From: Chlorops oryzae | Taxonomy: Eukaryota > Arthropoda > Insecta > Diptera > Chloropidae | Reading direction: 5' to 3' | Length of the DNA stretch: 64,000 bases | NCBI GenBank assembly: GCA_020466095.1 | Contig: CM035806.1 | Span: forward strand, 33,599,560-33,663,559 | Shown here: in pieces, positions 36,991-49,100 of the stretch | Layout of the letters: every line of letters starts with the position of its first letter | Position numbering within the stretch: position 1 is the stretch's first letter | Notes under the pieces: generated by a model | The model's input: the letters and a program-made list of their open reading frames with translations, nothing else | Database searches by the model: none | What the model was told of the DNA's origin: nothing | Program-made: the position numbers and the translations under genes

Positions 36991-37822
36991 TCAGTAAGCA
37001 AAATAGCTATTTAACCTAATTTTAATGGCCTTTGTAAAATTTTTTTTATTTTAATCCAAAACCATTTATGTATCTTTGAAAATTTCCACGAAAATTTCGC
37101 TCACTGAACACAAAACCGGCAAAATTCAATTTTTTTCCATCACCTCCTATTTCCTCCAACCCCCATGCTGCTGGAGAGAAACATCAGCATCGATGTTCTA
37201 TCAACTGAAAAATGATTTGATTTAGGTACGGTACAATCCGTATTCCCTTCTTCTCGGGATTTTCAGGATGTCGTGAAGAAGTTTTCAAAGCTGAAATTGT
37301 AGTGTAGAAATCGTTGTCAATATAACTTATAATAGAAAGAACTGCTTAATGGTATACATATCCATTTATTCAACTTAAAAATTGTTGCTGTCTAACAGCA
37401 GCAACATTGTCAAATACATTTTTCATATAATTTTAAACAGAAACATTTCATTTTAGTAATTTCAAATTTTTTGACATTAATATGAGGCTCACAGGCTTAT
37501 ACAGGATTATATCGTATTGTATTGTATCTTCAGTATCTCTTCATCTTGGAATAACATCGTATTGACAACATAATTACAATTTATGTATATATACGAAAGT
37601 AAACTGATATTTTTTTTTTTAGGTATACAAGACATTAAAGAGTCATTATATACCTTAAACATCGATATCTCAATAAAAATTTCCTTGACAAAGAGATTTC
37701 GTAAAATGAGAAGAAAGCATATGACTAAACACATAATTATTAAATGGCGTAGAATTGTAAACGTATTCAACACGAATATGACAAACATGAAGAAACTTGG
37801 TTGAAGCATAAAGTTTGCCATG
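36991..37822. other. Intergenic/3' flank of the KH gene
   Basis: AT-rich; open frames at 37507-37836 and 37583-37804 have no family resemblance. Probably holds the 3' UTR of the minus-strand KH gene. Confidence 0.4.
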
Positions 37823-40085
37823 TTATTTCTTAACAAATTGATAGGGGCCAGTGGCCCGGAATCGATAGTTCAAGGCCGGACCCCCACCGATCATCCCACC
37901 ACCATTGAAATTGGCTGCGCTTACAACTAAAGCATGCTGGGATCCACCAACGGTAGCTGGAGGTTGCATTGTGCGTTGGGCTGCAATTAGCATATATATA
38001 TTTTATTTATGTATTTTACATTTAGTGCAACAACTAAGCATTATTGTATAGTCTATACATCTACGTGAGTGAGGTCCGTATGAAAATTTAACTAATTACC
38101 TGGCACATATGGAAGCTTTGGTTGATAGTTACGGTAATACACAGTCTCATCGTTGGGATGGTGTGGTTGTGGATGATGATTCGAATGCAGCTGGTATTTC
38201 GGCCTGAAAATTCAAGAAAATTATTTCGCTGAACCATCGAGATGTGAATTCTTTGTACCTATAGTTTCCACCATTGTTACCACGAGAATTTGTATGATTT
38301 CCTGAGCCGCTGGCAGCATTCTGTGCATGATGTTGTTGCTGTTGTTGCTGTTGGCGTAATGTTATTTTCTTAGCTGCTTCCGGATCTTCCATTAGCTCGC
38401 GGAATTGTTCTTGCCGTATATCATCATGCTTATCCGGTATTAAATAACGACGCAGTTCAGCCAAAGCATAAGCCACTCTAGCATATGCCTCAGCAGGTGG
38501 AGCAATTGTTGAAACTTCAACATGTAAAGGTAAATTCAGGTGGGCATACTTTGCATTAGCAGAATTTCTCAATTCCTCCTCGCGAACACGATCTTTCATG
38601 GAAAATCGTCCGAGTATGACTATTTTACATTGCGTCTCCTCTTGAAGGCGCCGCAGTGAATTGCCTTTTGGACCCAACAATTTGCCAACATAATTGAACT
38701 AAGGAGTGGATAAAAAAAGCATTTAAAGAAAATTCGTCCGCCAAACCATCGCAAAAAGCACAAAAAAGCGCAAGTCACCTTTTTATCCTTAATAGGCACA
38801 TGCACTTTCTGTGATAATTTGATAGTACGTTGTTGGTAGACATCAGCGTATTGTTCACGTGTTGGTATTCGTCCATTCAATTGCAGGCGCTCAAGTGCTG
38901 AATAGATAGACAAACATATAGCAAAATAGATGCAATAAATGAAAATACATACCCTCATCGATTAGCTTCAGAGCGAGAGGAAATTTGTTTTCCATACGTT
39001 CCCTTTCGGCAAGTAGATCCTTCATGTATCGATTCTGAACGGTTTCATTGAGACGTGGACTCTTTCTTTCTTCTAAAATTGAGTAAGCACGAAAATCAGC
39101 AATCGAGCCGCTTTTTTTTACCCGCTTATACCTCAATGTCATACAACTTTGGCCCTCTTGAGGCAACATTACATTTTTTTCATCCGAACTACTCGAAATA
39201 GACCATACAAAATATGTACAGATATGATCAGAAGATTGGGTTTAGCCATATCCGTCTGTCCGTTTGTCTATCTGTATAGTTTCCTGTTAAAGGAGCTACC
39301 TTGAAGAAATTCAGTGTGAAGATTTAGCGACATGAGTGAGGAGAAGAACGAGTCACCTCCAGAAATCGTAAAAACTCTTCAGTAAATTTGAAATGGAGGC
39401 GTGGCAATGGGGCGCTTTTGGCAAAATAGCTCTTCCACACATATTTCGTAAGGAAATGGAACGAAAGTCGACGCATGAGTTATATTCCCATGAACATCTT
39501 GGTTTGAGCATCATGTTTGCTTTGGTTGGCGTGGTCTATGCTCCCCCATATCTAAAGGGTGAAATTTCTTTAAGAAATCGATACGATCCCATCTACGTTT
39601 ATTTCACCATGTCAATCTTTTTTACAATTTTTAATGCTTTGGTTAAGCGTTCATAAGACTACACATTGAAAGTTTAAACTCAAAAGGTTGAAAACTATGA
39701 AGATTTTCCGTATTATAGAAATCAAAGTTCAATCACGCAATAAAAATGCACATGTAAAGTACAAATGTAATCAAATTAATGTTGACTATTTTTCATATTG
39801 ACGATTACTTTTCATATTAGCGGCTATTTTGGAGTTTTGAGAATTGGGAAAATGTTGAAAATTGCACGAATGTTAAAATTTGGATTGCTTAAAGGGGTTA
39901 AAGTAATGTAATTATAAGAAATCAGTTTTCCCCTTGCGAACTTAGGACAAATGGAAGCCGAGGATATATTACGTTTTCTATTGTGCGGTTTGACTAACCA
40001 TAGTACTTTAATTTGCTTCCGCTTCGGTTCTATTTTCATACTTACCTCCATTTCCATTTATGTATTCAACTTCAGATTCAGTCAT
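37823..40085 (-). CDS. Quaking-related / Sam68-like STAR-type KH RNA-binding protein
   Basis: Binds RNA through a STAR (QUA1-KH) domain; fly relatives (qkr54B, the qkr58E genes, kep1) act in splicing and RNA metabolism. Six coding exons with consistent phases: 40046-40085, 38953-39072, 38779-38897, 38259-38698, 38100-38203 and 37823-37980, giving 326 aa. The start [13 protein letters not shown] was chosen because this exon is followed by GTAAGT and its phase 1 fits exon 2. QUA1-like dimerisation helices lie at about residues 25-75 ([17 protein letters not shown]). The KH core starts at about residue 94, with the GxxG loop GPKG at 102-105 followed by [13 protein letters not shown]. The C-terminal part has a Gln run, a Gly/Asn-rich stretch and a Tyr/Pro/His-rich tail, ending [12 protein letters not shown]. 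Intron 1 holds a DINE-like repeat. Being next to Smurf favours qkr54B among the fly paralogues, but I cannot settle which one it is. Confidence 0.93.
39185..39470 (-). mobile_element. DINE-1/mini-me-like fragment in intron 1 of the KH gene
   Basis: On the minus strand ACAGATAGACAAACGGACAG, ATATGGC and CTGATCATATC match the tail of the other DINE-like copies. The plus-strand open frame 39393-39656 starts in repeat-like text (GGAGGCGTGGC) and is probably not a gene. Confidence 0.45.
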
Positions 40086-40340
40086 TTTGGTTGAACTTTT
40101 CGTATAATTTCGGAAAACAATCGATGAACACATAATCAACGTCTTCTTTTATTCCAGTTGAGCAATTAAAAACATAGGAAGTCAGATGATTTGTAACCAT
40201 GTCTATTTCAACTCACATTTCGTTAAAAACGTACATTCTTTTAATTTCTGTTGACTGCAAATGATAAACATTATTGCTGATTTATACCTACATCTTAATA
40301 GCTCATTTTAAAATTAAAATAGTACATCTTCTTTTGAATT

Positions 40341-40547
40341 TTAACTTAAAATGCCATGCTGGCATGTATTCGAATTGCAACCTAACATCCGCTGACTGAG
40401 TAATGCCAAGATTAAAATGCATACACCTTTCTTTCTAGTCTGATTCCATTGCTGATGTACATCTATTGCCCACTCCATGTCTTGATGAAGAAACTTGCAT
40501 TTTTTATCACCAGCATAAACAATTCGAATATTTTCTAGGCCATTCAC
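40341..40547 (-). other. Unrecognised open frame upstream of the KH gene
   Basis: 68 codons; the first half (NIRIVYAGDKKCKFLHQDME, then WAIDVHQQWNQTRKKG) looks protein-like, after which AAG|GTGTATG could be a donor. No family recognised. AAGACCTTGTG near 40,550 recurs at 40,653, so a repeat origin is possible. Confidence 0.2.
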
Positions 40548-40840
40548 AAGGTCTTGTAAAATCCCTTTTAAAATTTATCCCCTGCTGAAATGGGTAATTA
40601 TAGTTCTAATAATACTCATTATATACTCATCATATATAAAGGATATTTTAAAAGACCTTGTGACTTACCTAAGCGTCGTTCTTAATATGGCGAAAGAAAT
40701 AAAATATGATCTTATTAGCGAATGTTGCAGCTGGGTATCTATATGCGACTATGCACTTTTATTTTAGAGCAATATAAAGCATGAAGATTTACTGGAATCT
40801 GGACGGACCTGGCCCTATTGGGCCGAGCCAATGATTGCAG

Positions 40841-41624
40841 CAGACCTGTTAAATAATGATTATTTAATTAATGATTAATTAATCAGATTATTTTTTTCTT
40901 ATGAGTAAAATAGTGATTATTTAATGATTATTTTTGTATGACCTATATTAATCAATGATTGCGATTACCAAATAATCATGAAATAATCAGGATTATTTCA
41001 GATTAATGAAAAAAATCAGAAAAAATCAAAAAATAATCAAAAAAATAATCCCGATTATTTTTAGATTACTTTTGAATATTTTTGATTTTTTTTGATTATT
41101 TTTGATTTTTCCTGATTATTTTTGGGTTTTTTGATTTTTTTTGATTATTTTTGATTTGTTCTGATTTTTTTTATTAATTTTAATTATTTTCAATTTGTAA
41201 TTGAATAACATCGTTTTTCCAAAGTTTCCCTATAGTCCGTGGGACCAGCACCGGACAAGTGAATTCACCGGCCACCTGTGGTTAGGACCAAATTGAAAAT
41301 AATTAAAATTAATAAAAAAAAATCAGAACAAATCAAAAATAGTTAAAAAAAAATCAAAAAACCCAAAAATAATCAGGAAAAATCAAAAATAATCAAAAAT
41401 ATTCAAAAATAATCTAAAATTAATCGGGATTATTTTTTTGATTATTTTTGATTTTTTCTGATTTTTTTCATTAATCTGAAATAGTCCTGATTATTTCACG
41501 ATTATTTGGTAATCGCAATCATTAATAATCAAAAATTTCAAGAAGTTAAATTAATAATGATTATGGATTAAAAAAAGAACAATAATTCATGATTATTAAT
41601 CTTAATCGGGATTTAACAGGTCTG
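40841..41624. mobile_element. hAT-type foldback element with perfect 8-bp target duplication
   Basis: Perfect 14-bp ends CAGACCTGTTAAAT and ATTTAACAGGTCTG, flanked by GATTGCAG at 40833-40840 and 41625-41632. The body is two long inverted arms built from AATAATCAAAAAT-type words, with a 90-bp GC-richer centre at about 41,210-41,290. No coding capacity. Confidence 0.85.
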
Positions 41625-43054
41625 GATTGCAGTTAATTACAAAAACAAAAGTAATATAATTATGACTATAACTTAGATGTAAAGCACTAACCTTTACGAC
41701 AGGTTATCGGCCAAAACAAATGTAATACTTAAGCACTGAGCACTGACATTTACAAAAAAACAACTAAGTTTGTTTTATTTGTATTGACCTGGAGCCGGAT
41801 AAGAATAAGTAAAATTCAATTTAAAACTACGAGGTCGACAAAAATCTAAAATCATAACACTTAAAAACTTTATAAAGCTAAGCGTTTAAAGAAAATTATA
41901 CAGTGGCCAATCTAGTTTCGAAAATTACGAATCTACAGAAATGGAGTTGGCTTATTAAACAACACTTTTTAAATTCAATTTTTGGTTTATCTTTAATGTA
42001 TAATTTAAAAAAAAAAAAATTAATTTCTATGCATAAATTTGTTGGAAAACATGCATGTTTTGTAAATTCTGTCTGAACTTTTTCGGCAGCACTGGCAGCA
42101 TTGCAGCTTTGAATTCGAAAAGTAGCCAAATTGCTACAATTGTGTGCAAACGGCATGAACGCGAAACAATATTAAAACGCGAAAAAAAAAACAATGAAAT
42201 GCGAGAAAAAATATTGAAACGCCAAACAATATTGAATCGCGAAAAAAAAATATTGAAAGGCGAAACAACATTGAAACCCGAAACAACATTGACGTCAGTG
42301 TTTATGTGGCGCTTAACGTTTCGTTATTCGGTACTCGCTGGCTCGAAAAGCAAGTCGCCATCTTTGGCGTTTGGCCTATAAGAATCCGAAAATCGTAAAA
42401 TAAATAAAATCAATTAATTCGTGGGATTTTGAACGTAGGTTTAAGAAAATCTCTTCCCAAATTGCTCAAGTTCGAACGCGCACAAAGAATAGTGTTCCAG
42501 AAACGATTGGGTATATCAACCACACCCTCTTCACCCGATAAAATTAAAATGAGTTTTTTATCTTGAAATTCTGCAAAAATTTAAAGAGCTCAACAAAAAA
42601 ATTGAAGTTGTGTTGATTAAAGTTAATCGCATTGCTTGGCATGGTGGTCATGATGAAGCTCACAATGTGGCGTTTGAATAGTTTCTGTAGCACGAAAGAC
42701 TTGTGTGTCGAAAGCAAATGTTATTTTTTTTTTTTTTTTTTTTTTTAGTTAAGTATCACTTTGGAATACATATTCTAATTATATTTATTTCTTCTTTTTC
42801 TTGCAGCGCAGCTTACACAATGAGTACAAAGCTACGTAATTGATAAAAAGAAAATAATAATGTGCGACACAAGCACATCGAACGAAAGTTTTCAAACTAC
42901 GCTTTTCAAATGCTGCCGTACATTTTTATGCAATTTAGCATATTATGTTCAATTTTTGTTTGATGCGCATCGAAAACGCGTTTGTTTTTTTTAAATAATA
43001 AATTATATAATTTTGCTGTATAGTGATTTTTATAATCTATACTCTATATTCGCT
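41625..43054. other. Intergenic/Smurf 5' region
   Basis: No gene. 42,160-42,300 has tandem variants of CGAAACAATATTGAAACGCG. Probably contains the Smurf 5' UTR and promoter, which I cannot delimit. Confidence 0.4.
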
Positions 43055-43109
43055 ATGAATAATTTGGAATATCCACGTCGGAACGGAGCGCATAAAGTTC
43101 GCCTAACGA
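43055..43109 (+). CDS. Smurf: Smurf exon 1
   Basis: 18 codons plus one base; donor ACGA|GTAAGT. Start of the C2 domain (KVRLT). Confidence 0.9.
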
Positions 43110-46100
43110 GTAAGTTTCATCCTTTGAATTCTATATGAAATGATTTTTAACATCAACCGAATTTGAATGCTGAACAACACCCCATGACTTTTTTGCTAAC
43201 GATCGATTTATTATTTTTTTTTTTTTTTTTGCAGTTTTGTGCGCCAGAAATCTTGCACGAAAGGATCTATTTCGTAAGTATATCGAATTCAGATTATACA
43301 TTGGATTACCTATAGGACGAACGTGTTCCCTTTAAAGGAAAAAGCACTAGTCAGTTGAAGGCAGTAGTATTTAGATGGGGCCGTTCTTGCATTGCTTCTT
43401 CTTAAAATTCAGCTTTCCATACCATTCAGAACTTTAAGAAATATTGTTTATTTCCTTAGTTGCGAAAAAGATTAGGTATAATGAGCAAACAGAGACTATC
43501 AATATTAAGCCAATTACCAAGTGCACGAGGCGACACCAGAATTTTTTCCTTTAATATTTGAAAATTGAAAGAAGATAGAGTGAAAATAAAGATTCTAGCC
43601 AAAATGCAACTTAGCCAAGGAATTCATAGAAAAATTCAATGAGAAATTAGAAAAAATCGGAAAGTTTCGTGACACCATCAAATCATCAAATTCAAATTTC
43701 CAGAGCAAACATATGAAATTCTCATTGCGGATTTCTCCTTAAGCCGGAAAAAGTTCTTGGATGAGGAGCCTATATACATATAGATGAAAAGCAAATGAAA
43801 CACATGAAATGTTTTTAAATGTTTCCCTGATGCTTCCCAAACATACAGAAATATGTAATTCGATGACGAGAGTCCATTTCGACGGGATGTGCTAGAAGTC
43901 AACTGCAAAATCGATCGAAAGATCACGGCGATTTAGTTTTGACACAGTTTTCCCTTTCTCAATTCAAGATAAGAATCCATGTATAGTTCCGATATATTAT
44001 AATTCAGTTGAAATGCTGCGGAAACGGTTATTAGGGGTACTTGAAATTTCCAAAATCGTCAATTTGTGACGATATCGATTTCTGTCACATGCCGGCTAAA
44101 GTATTTAGAACGTCATAGAATCTATTAGGGTTTTGTGAGATTTTTTCTTCAAAATGGTTTTCCCATCCTCTTCTCAAGTAAAATGTCAAAACCGTATATG
44201 AACCGCCATTCTGATAAAACATTCATGGCATATTCGAAAGAATATAGTCCTGTCTTAAAGGTTCTTTCCTTGCATCTAATCAAACTTTGCTGCCCTTATT
44301 TCGTCACACGAAAAAGATTTACTATATAGTAAAAAACAAAACCTTCAGAAGCAGAATTAACTGGTAAATAAAACAACATATTCGATTCCACAAAATGTTA
44401 TGGGAAAATAATAGTTAAGGAAATATTATACTGACAAACCACATGAGAATTCCACACTGATGGAATCTGCAAAAAAAAAAAAATCGAACTTTTTTTTTGT
44501 CATTCGCAAACAGAATCTTTAATAGATTTTCTTTAAATATTTATAAAATCCCATGGGATATCTTTGAAGTCATCTTAGATGAGCTTTGTTTTGCAAGATA
44601 TGTACTTCGAACGTTATACGTAAACACTGAAATGCTAATCTAATGACCAATTTTTGTTTATTTTGAGCTCCCGGAAATGTTTATATGTTTTCTTATTCGA
44701 GATTTCAGAATACTTGAATTACGATCCTGTCAACTTCATCATTCATATCGAATTTTGCACCCCAGATTGATTATGATCTTTTCATTTCGATTTGTTTTTT
44801 CTGTTGTTTTTTTTTTTGTTTTTTCCTTTAAATTTTGAAGCTTAGTATAAATTGGTCTAAAAGTTTTCTTGAACCATTTGCCAAGCCAAACGAATCAACT
44901 TTTCAACAACTGCCATCGAATTGGAAGTTCGTGCTGTCGAACATAAAATTAGCCCAACTGATCTACGCTTCATTTGAACGTAGCGAACTTTTTCCAACTT
45001 AGCTTCCTCGTGTTCAACGAAGCGATTCATTTTTTATATTGTTAAATTTTTTTCCTATTTTTTTTTTTTTTCGAATTTTTTTCTTCTCTCATTTGCTACT
45101 TGCTTATTTGGGCTAAGTGATTTTCATACACGACTCGATTTGAGTTTTCAGTTCATGCGACTTTCATTTCGAATTAGCAAAATTCATCTTGACCTTCTAA
45201 AATAGACGAAAGTTCCACCCTACTCCTTGTGTGCGTGTGCGTGTGCATGTGTGTGCTCAGAGTGTTGGTTTGGACATGTTTGAATGCAGTAAACGGTAGA
45301 AACTTACCCTGCAGTAATGTCTAAGTCAGTTTTCTAAGAAGGACTGGCTTTTGACCGGTCCAAAGCCTACCGGTTAAATTATGGCAGTTCGCTCCATGGA
45401 ATTCGGCTAGCCGGCGGTCGGTAATAAAGGGGTTAGGGGTTTTACGTATACTTGCCAAATTTAAGCCAAATCCCCCATATGTCACTAAAGTAAAATTAAG
45501 CCGGGGTTAGTTTATGGGTAGTCTGTAAATGGCACTTTCATCAACTTAGAATATATATAAGAAATTTGTTGTTTATTTTCCTCATTTGACTATCCTAAAA
45601 CCAGACAAAATTACGACAATTGACCCAAAAAAAAAACTGGCCTATGATCAGCCGTTTTGCGGACTAGTCCCTCCCCTAGGACAGGCCCATGTTAAAAAGG
45701 TCAGTTGAATACATTAGAAGTGGAATTATGAGGGGACTAGTACTGGTAACATGAAGGACTGACCGAAGGCTACACTTGGGTCAGTCCATATTACTGCAGG
45801 GTAGTTAAATCTAGAGTGTTCGCGTTACATGAAAGTGTACGTTTGCCAAATGCTGTGAAACAGCAAGTGCCATAGTGACTAATTAGCACGTCTAATAAAC
45901 AAATTGATCTGATTGGCAAGTAAAGCTCTTTCGTGCTCATTAATTCGTTCGTTAGCTTTGGTTGTCACCATTTCCATTGCATTGGCAATATCAGCCTCCA
46001 CCTCCTACACCGCGATAAGCTACTTAGAAAAAAACAAAAATTCGTTTCATTAATATGCACTTACTGTCATATCGACAAAAATGGATATCAACTTTTTTAT

Positions 46101-49100
46101 TTTTTATTGCATATTTGTTTTTATTTACTTATTCATTTTTTATTTGATTTTTATTTTTTATTTTATTTTTTTATTTTTTTTTATTTTTGTGCGTACGTTC
46201 AGGCATTTTAGTCCGACCCGTCAAGACTTGCATACATTTTTGTAAGCAAATTGTACGTGTGATTTCTTAACGATAGATTTCATTAGAACGGAAGTTCGTA
46301 TGTAAATGGCAAATGGAGATGAAAACAAAAAAAACACTAAAATATTGAATGAAAGAAAATGAATATGAAAATGAAAACGAAATGCATTGCTTATCACCTT
46401 GTTTTTTTTTTTCGTTCGGCTTCAGTAAAAATAACGCTCGAAAAAGAATAAATTTCTTTTACCAAATAACATACATATGGGCATTTCCAATGAAAGGTTC
46501 GAATGAAGTGCCGCAGTTTTATCAAACAATTTCAATATGTACTATTCTGTCAACCTCTGTTCCACTTATCTGAAGATTCTGGCTTATAGAACTATTGTTG
46601 TAAAACATAGTAAAGGCTATGTGAGTATTCTTAAATTACCAAAGTGCTTTATCTATGAAATTCTGGGCCATTTTAGTAACCTGACAATGGAAGTATCGTC
46701 CTTTATTCCATTCAGAAGAATCAACTACAACAAAAAATCTTTAACGAATAGTGATGAATCTTTTACGAACTCATGAGATATGTTTTGATTTTATTTTTTC
46801 ATTTTAATCATAATTTATGGATTAAAGAAAAAGGTTTAATAAAAATTTTTATGCAAAACATATTTGAAATTTAGTACTTGCAGTAATTAGAATATAAAAC
46901 GACAATACGTTACAGATTTTCTTGAATGAACTTTTTTTTCATCTCTTTGCATAATTTAAGACGAAATTCCAAATTGACAGAGTTTTAAATCTTGCCCAAT
47001 TCATAGTCAAAGACACTTTAGGTATTTTCGAAGTAACATACGCAATAGGACCTTTCTATTTCTTCAAACAAATCTTATGGTCTATGCAATCTTCTTAAAT
47101 ATGAATTGAATGTGTACTTTATAGTTGCAATACAAAAATTGTTTTTAAATTGCATTTTCATTTAGAACCTTTTGTCGTGAAATGCCGCATATACATATGT
47201 GAAAAAGGGAAGAAGTACTTTGGCTTACTTTCAATTATTTAAGGTATGGCCGTTCCTTGGCGGAAGTAAATCGTACACAACTGTCACCGATGGACTGAAA
47301 TTTGATAGTGCACTTTAGACGATGAAAATTATATATATTTTATTATGTTTAAATTCGGCCTTTCATCGGAAACTCATCTCTGACTTTCTTTCTTCGAAAG
47401 AATGAGCTCTTTACTTACTTCGCATTTACTTTAACAGCGCAGTGCCCTTAAATGAATTATTAACTGCTCACTCCGAACGGTGTAGTACTCTCACTTTGCG
47501 GACACTCCTCTTAAGCGGACATATTTTTTGGTCCCGTAGCTCCTCCGAAACGGCTGGACCGATTTTATATGAATTTATGTGTGCATATCGGGTAGGTCTG
47601 AGAATCGGCCAATATCTGTGTTTCATGACCCTGACGTATGAGCAATGTTATTTAAAAAAAAAAAAAAAATTACGTAGGCAGTTGCACTGCGTATACGTCT
47701 TATTTTCAAAATTATTTAACTGCTTTATAAAATTTTATATTTTGGCGCATTTTTAATAATAGCCAAGAGAGCGGTGACGAGAGCGAGGGAGGTAGAAAAA
47801 GAGCAACGGAGGTAGAAAAAGATTGAGAGCGATAACTTGATTTTCACCAAACTTTTAGTTATTGATTTTCCACACACTCTTTTCTTCTGAAGGCGGTGCG
47901 AAGCTCGTGGGAATAGCTAGTATACATACAATATACAGTGTACTCTCTCTTAAGCGGACTCCTACGGGACCGAAAAATATGTCCGCTTAAGAGGAAACTT
48001 TTTGAAAATCAGGAACACTAGATCGTTCCCAAAAAAAAAGTGTCCGTTTAAGAGCGGTGTCCGCTTAAGAGGAGTGTCCGCAAGGAGAGTCCACTGTATA
48101 TACGATTAACTCTGCAATTCTTTTACTTTCTTGTTACATTTGGATTATTTTATTACTTCCATTAAGCTATGTATTTGAATACATTGAGGTCGTTAGATAA
48201 GAGAACGGCAATACACTATTAATGTGACTAAGTTATATATATGGGTACATATATACAGTAAAAATCGGTTATAACGATACCGCTTACAACGATTATTGGT
48301 TATAGCGATAAAAATGTTAGGTAAAGTTTGGTTCGCTATTCTAATTCTTCTTAATTTCTGTTACCGGATATAGCGATTATCGGTTATAACGATGGAATTT
48401 TTCTGGTCCCTTCGACATCGTTATTACCGATTTTTACTGTATATAGTTTATACAGGGCCGGATTATAGGATGGACCAGGTAGGCCATGGCCTAGGAGCCC
48501 CCACGTTTTCGGGAACCTCGAAAACTGTTACTTAAATAAATCAATAAGAAAGGCAACCACAAAAAAAAAAACAAGTAAGAAAGCTAAAGTCGGTCAACCC
48601 CGACTTTGAAATACCCAGCGTCCCGACATTATGAGCGCACTATGTTTTGCTTCTCTATTTATGGGCGTGGCAGTAGGCGGGCCACATAAATCATTTCCCT
48701 ACACCTTTCATTCGCCTTGGTGAACCTATGTTGCGAATTTTAAGCTTCTACGCCTTTTACTTCGGAAGTTACGAATAATCTTCATTTGTGGGCGTGGCAG
48801 TGGGAGGGCCACATAAAATTTTTTCCTACACCTTTCATTCGCCTTGGTGAACCTATGTTGCGAATTTGAAGCTTCTACGCCTTTTACTTCACAAGTTACG
48901 ATAAGCCCTTATTTTTGGGCTTATTTGTGGGCGTGGCTCGAGGAGGACGGCGTCCATTTTTTTTCCAGGATATGTCCCTTTTCGTAGTTTACCAGTGCAC
49001 CAAATATCAATGAAATGTGTTGAGTGGTTCGCAAGTTACAAGCATTTTACTGAAAACACAATAAATTCATTTTTGGGCGTGGCAGTGGGCGGATGTTTCC

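Noticed and set aside
38147..38258. C-terminal extension of the KH exon into the intron
   Set aside because: A consensus donor at 38258 and an in-phase downstream exon (38100-38203) show it is intron read-through.
39393..39656. 87-codon plus-strand frame with two hydrophobic stretches
   Set aside because: Begins in DINE-like repeat text inside an intron of the opposite-strand KH gene; no recognisable family.
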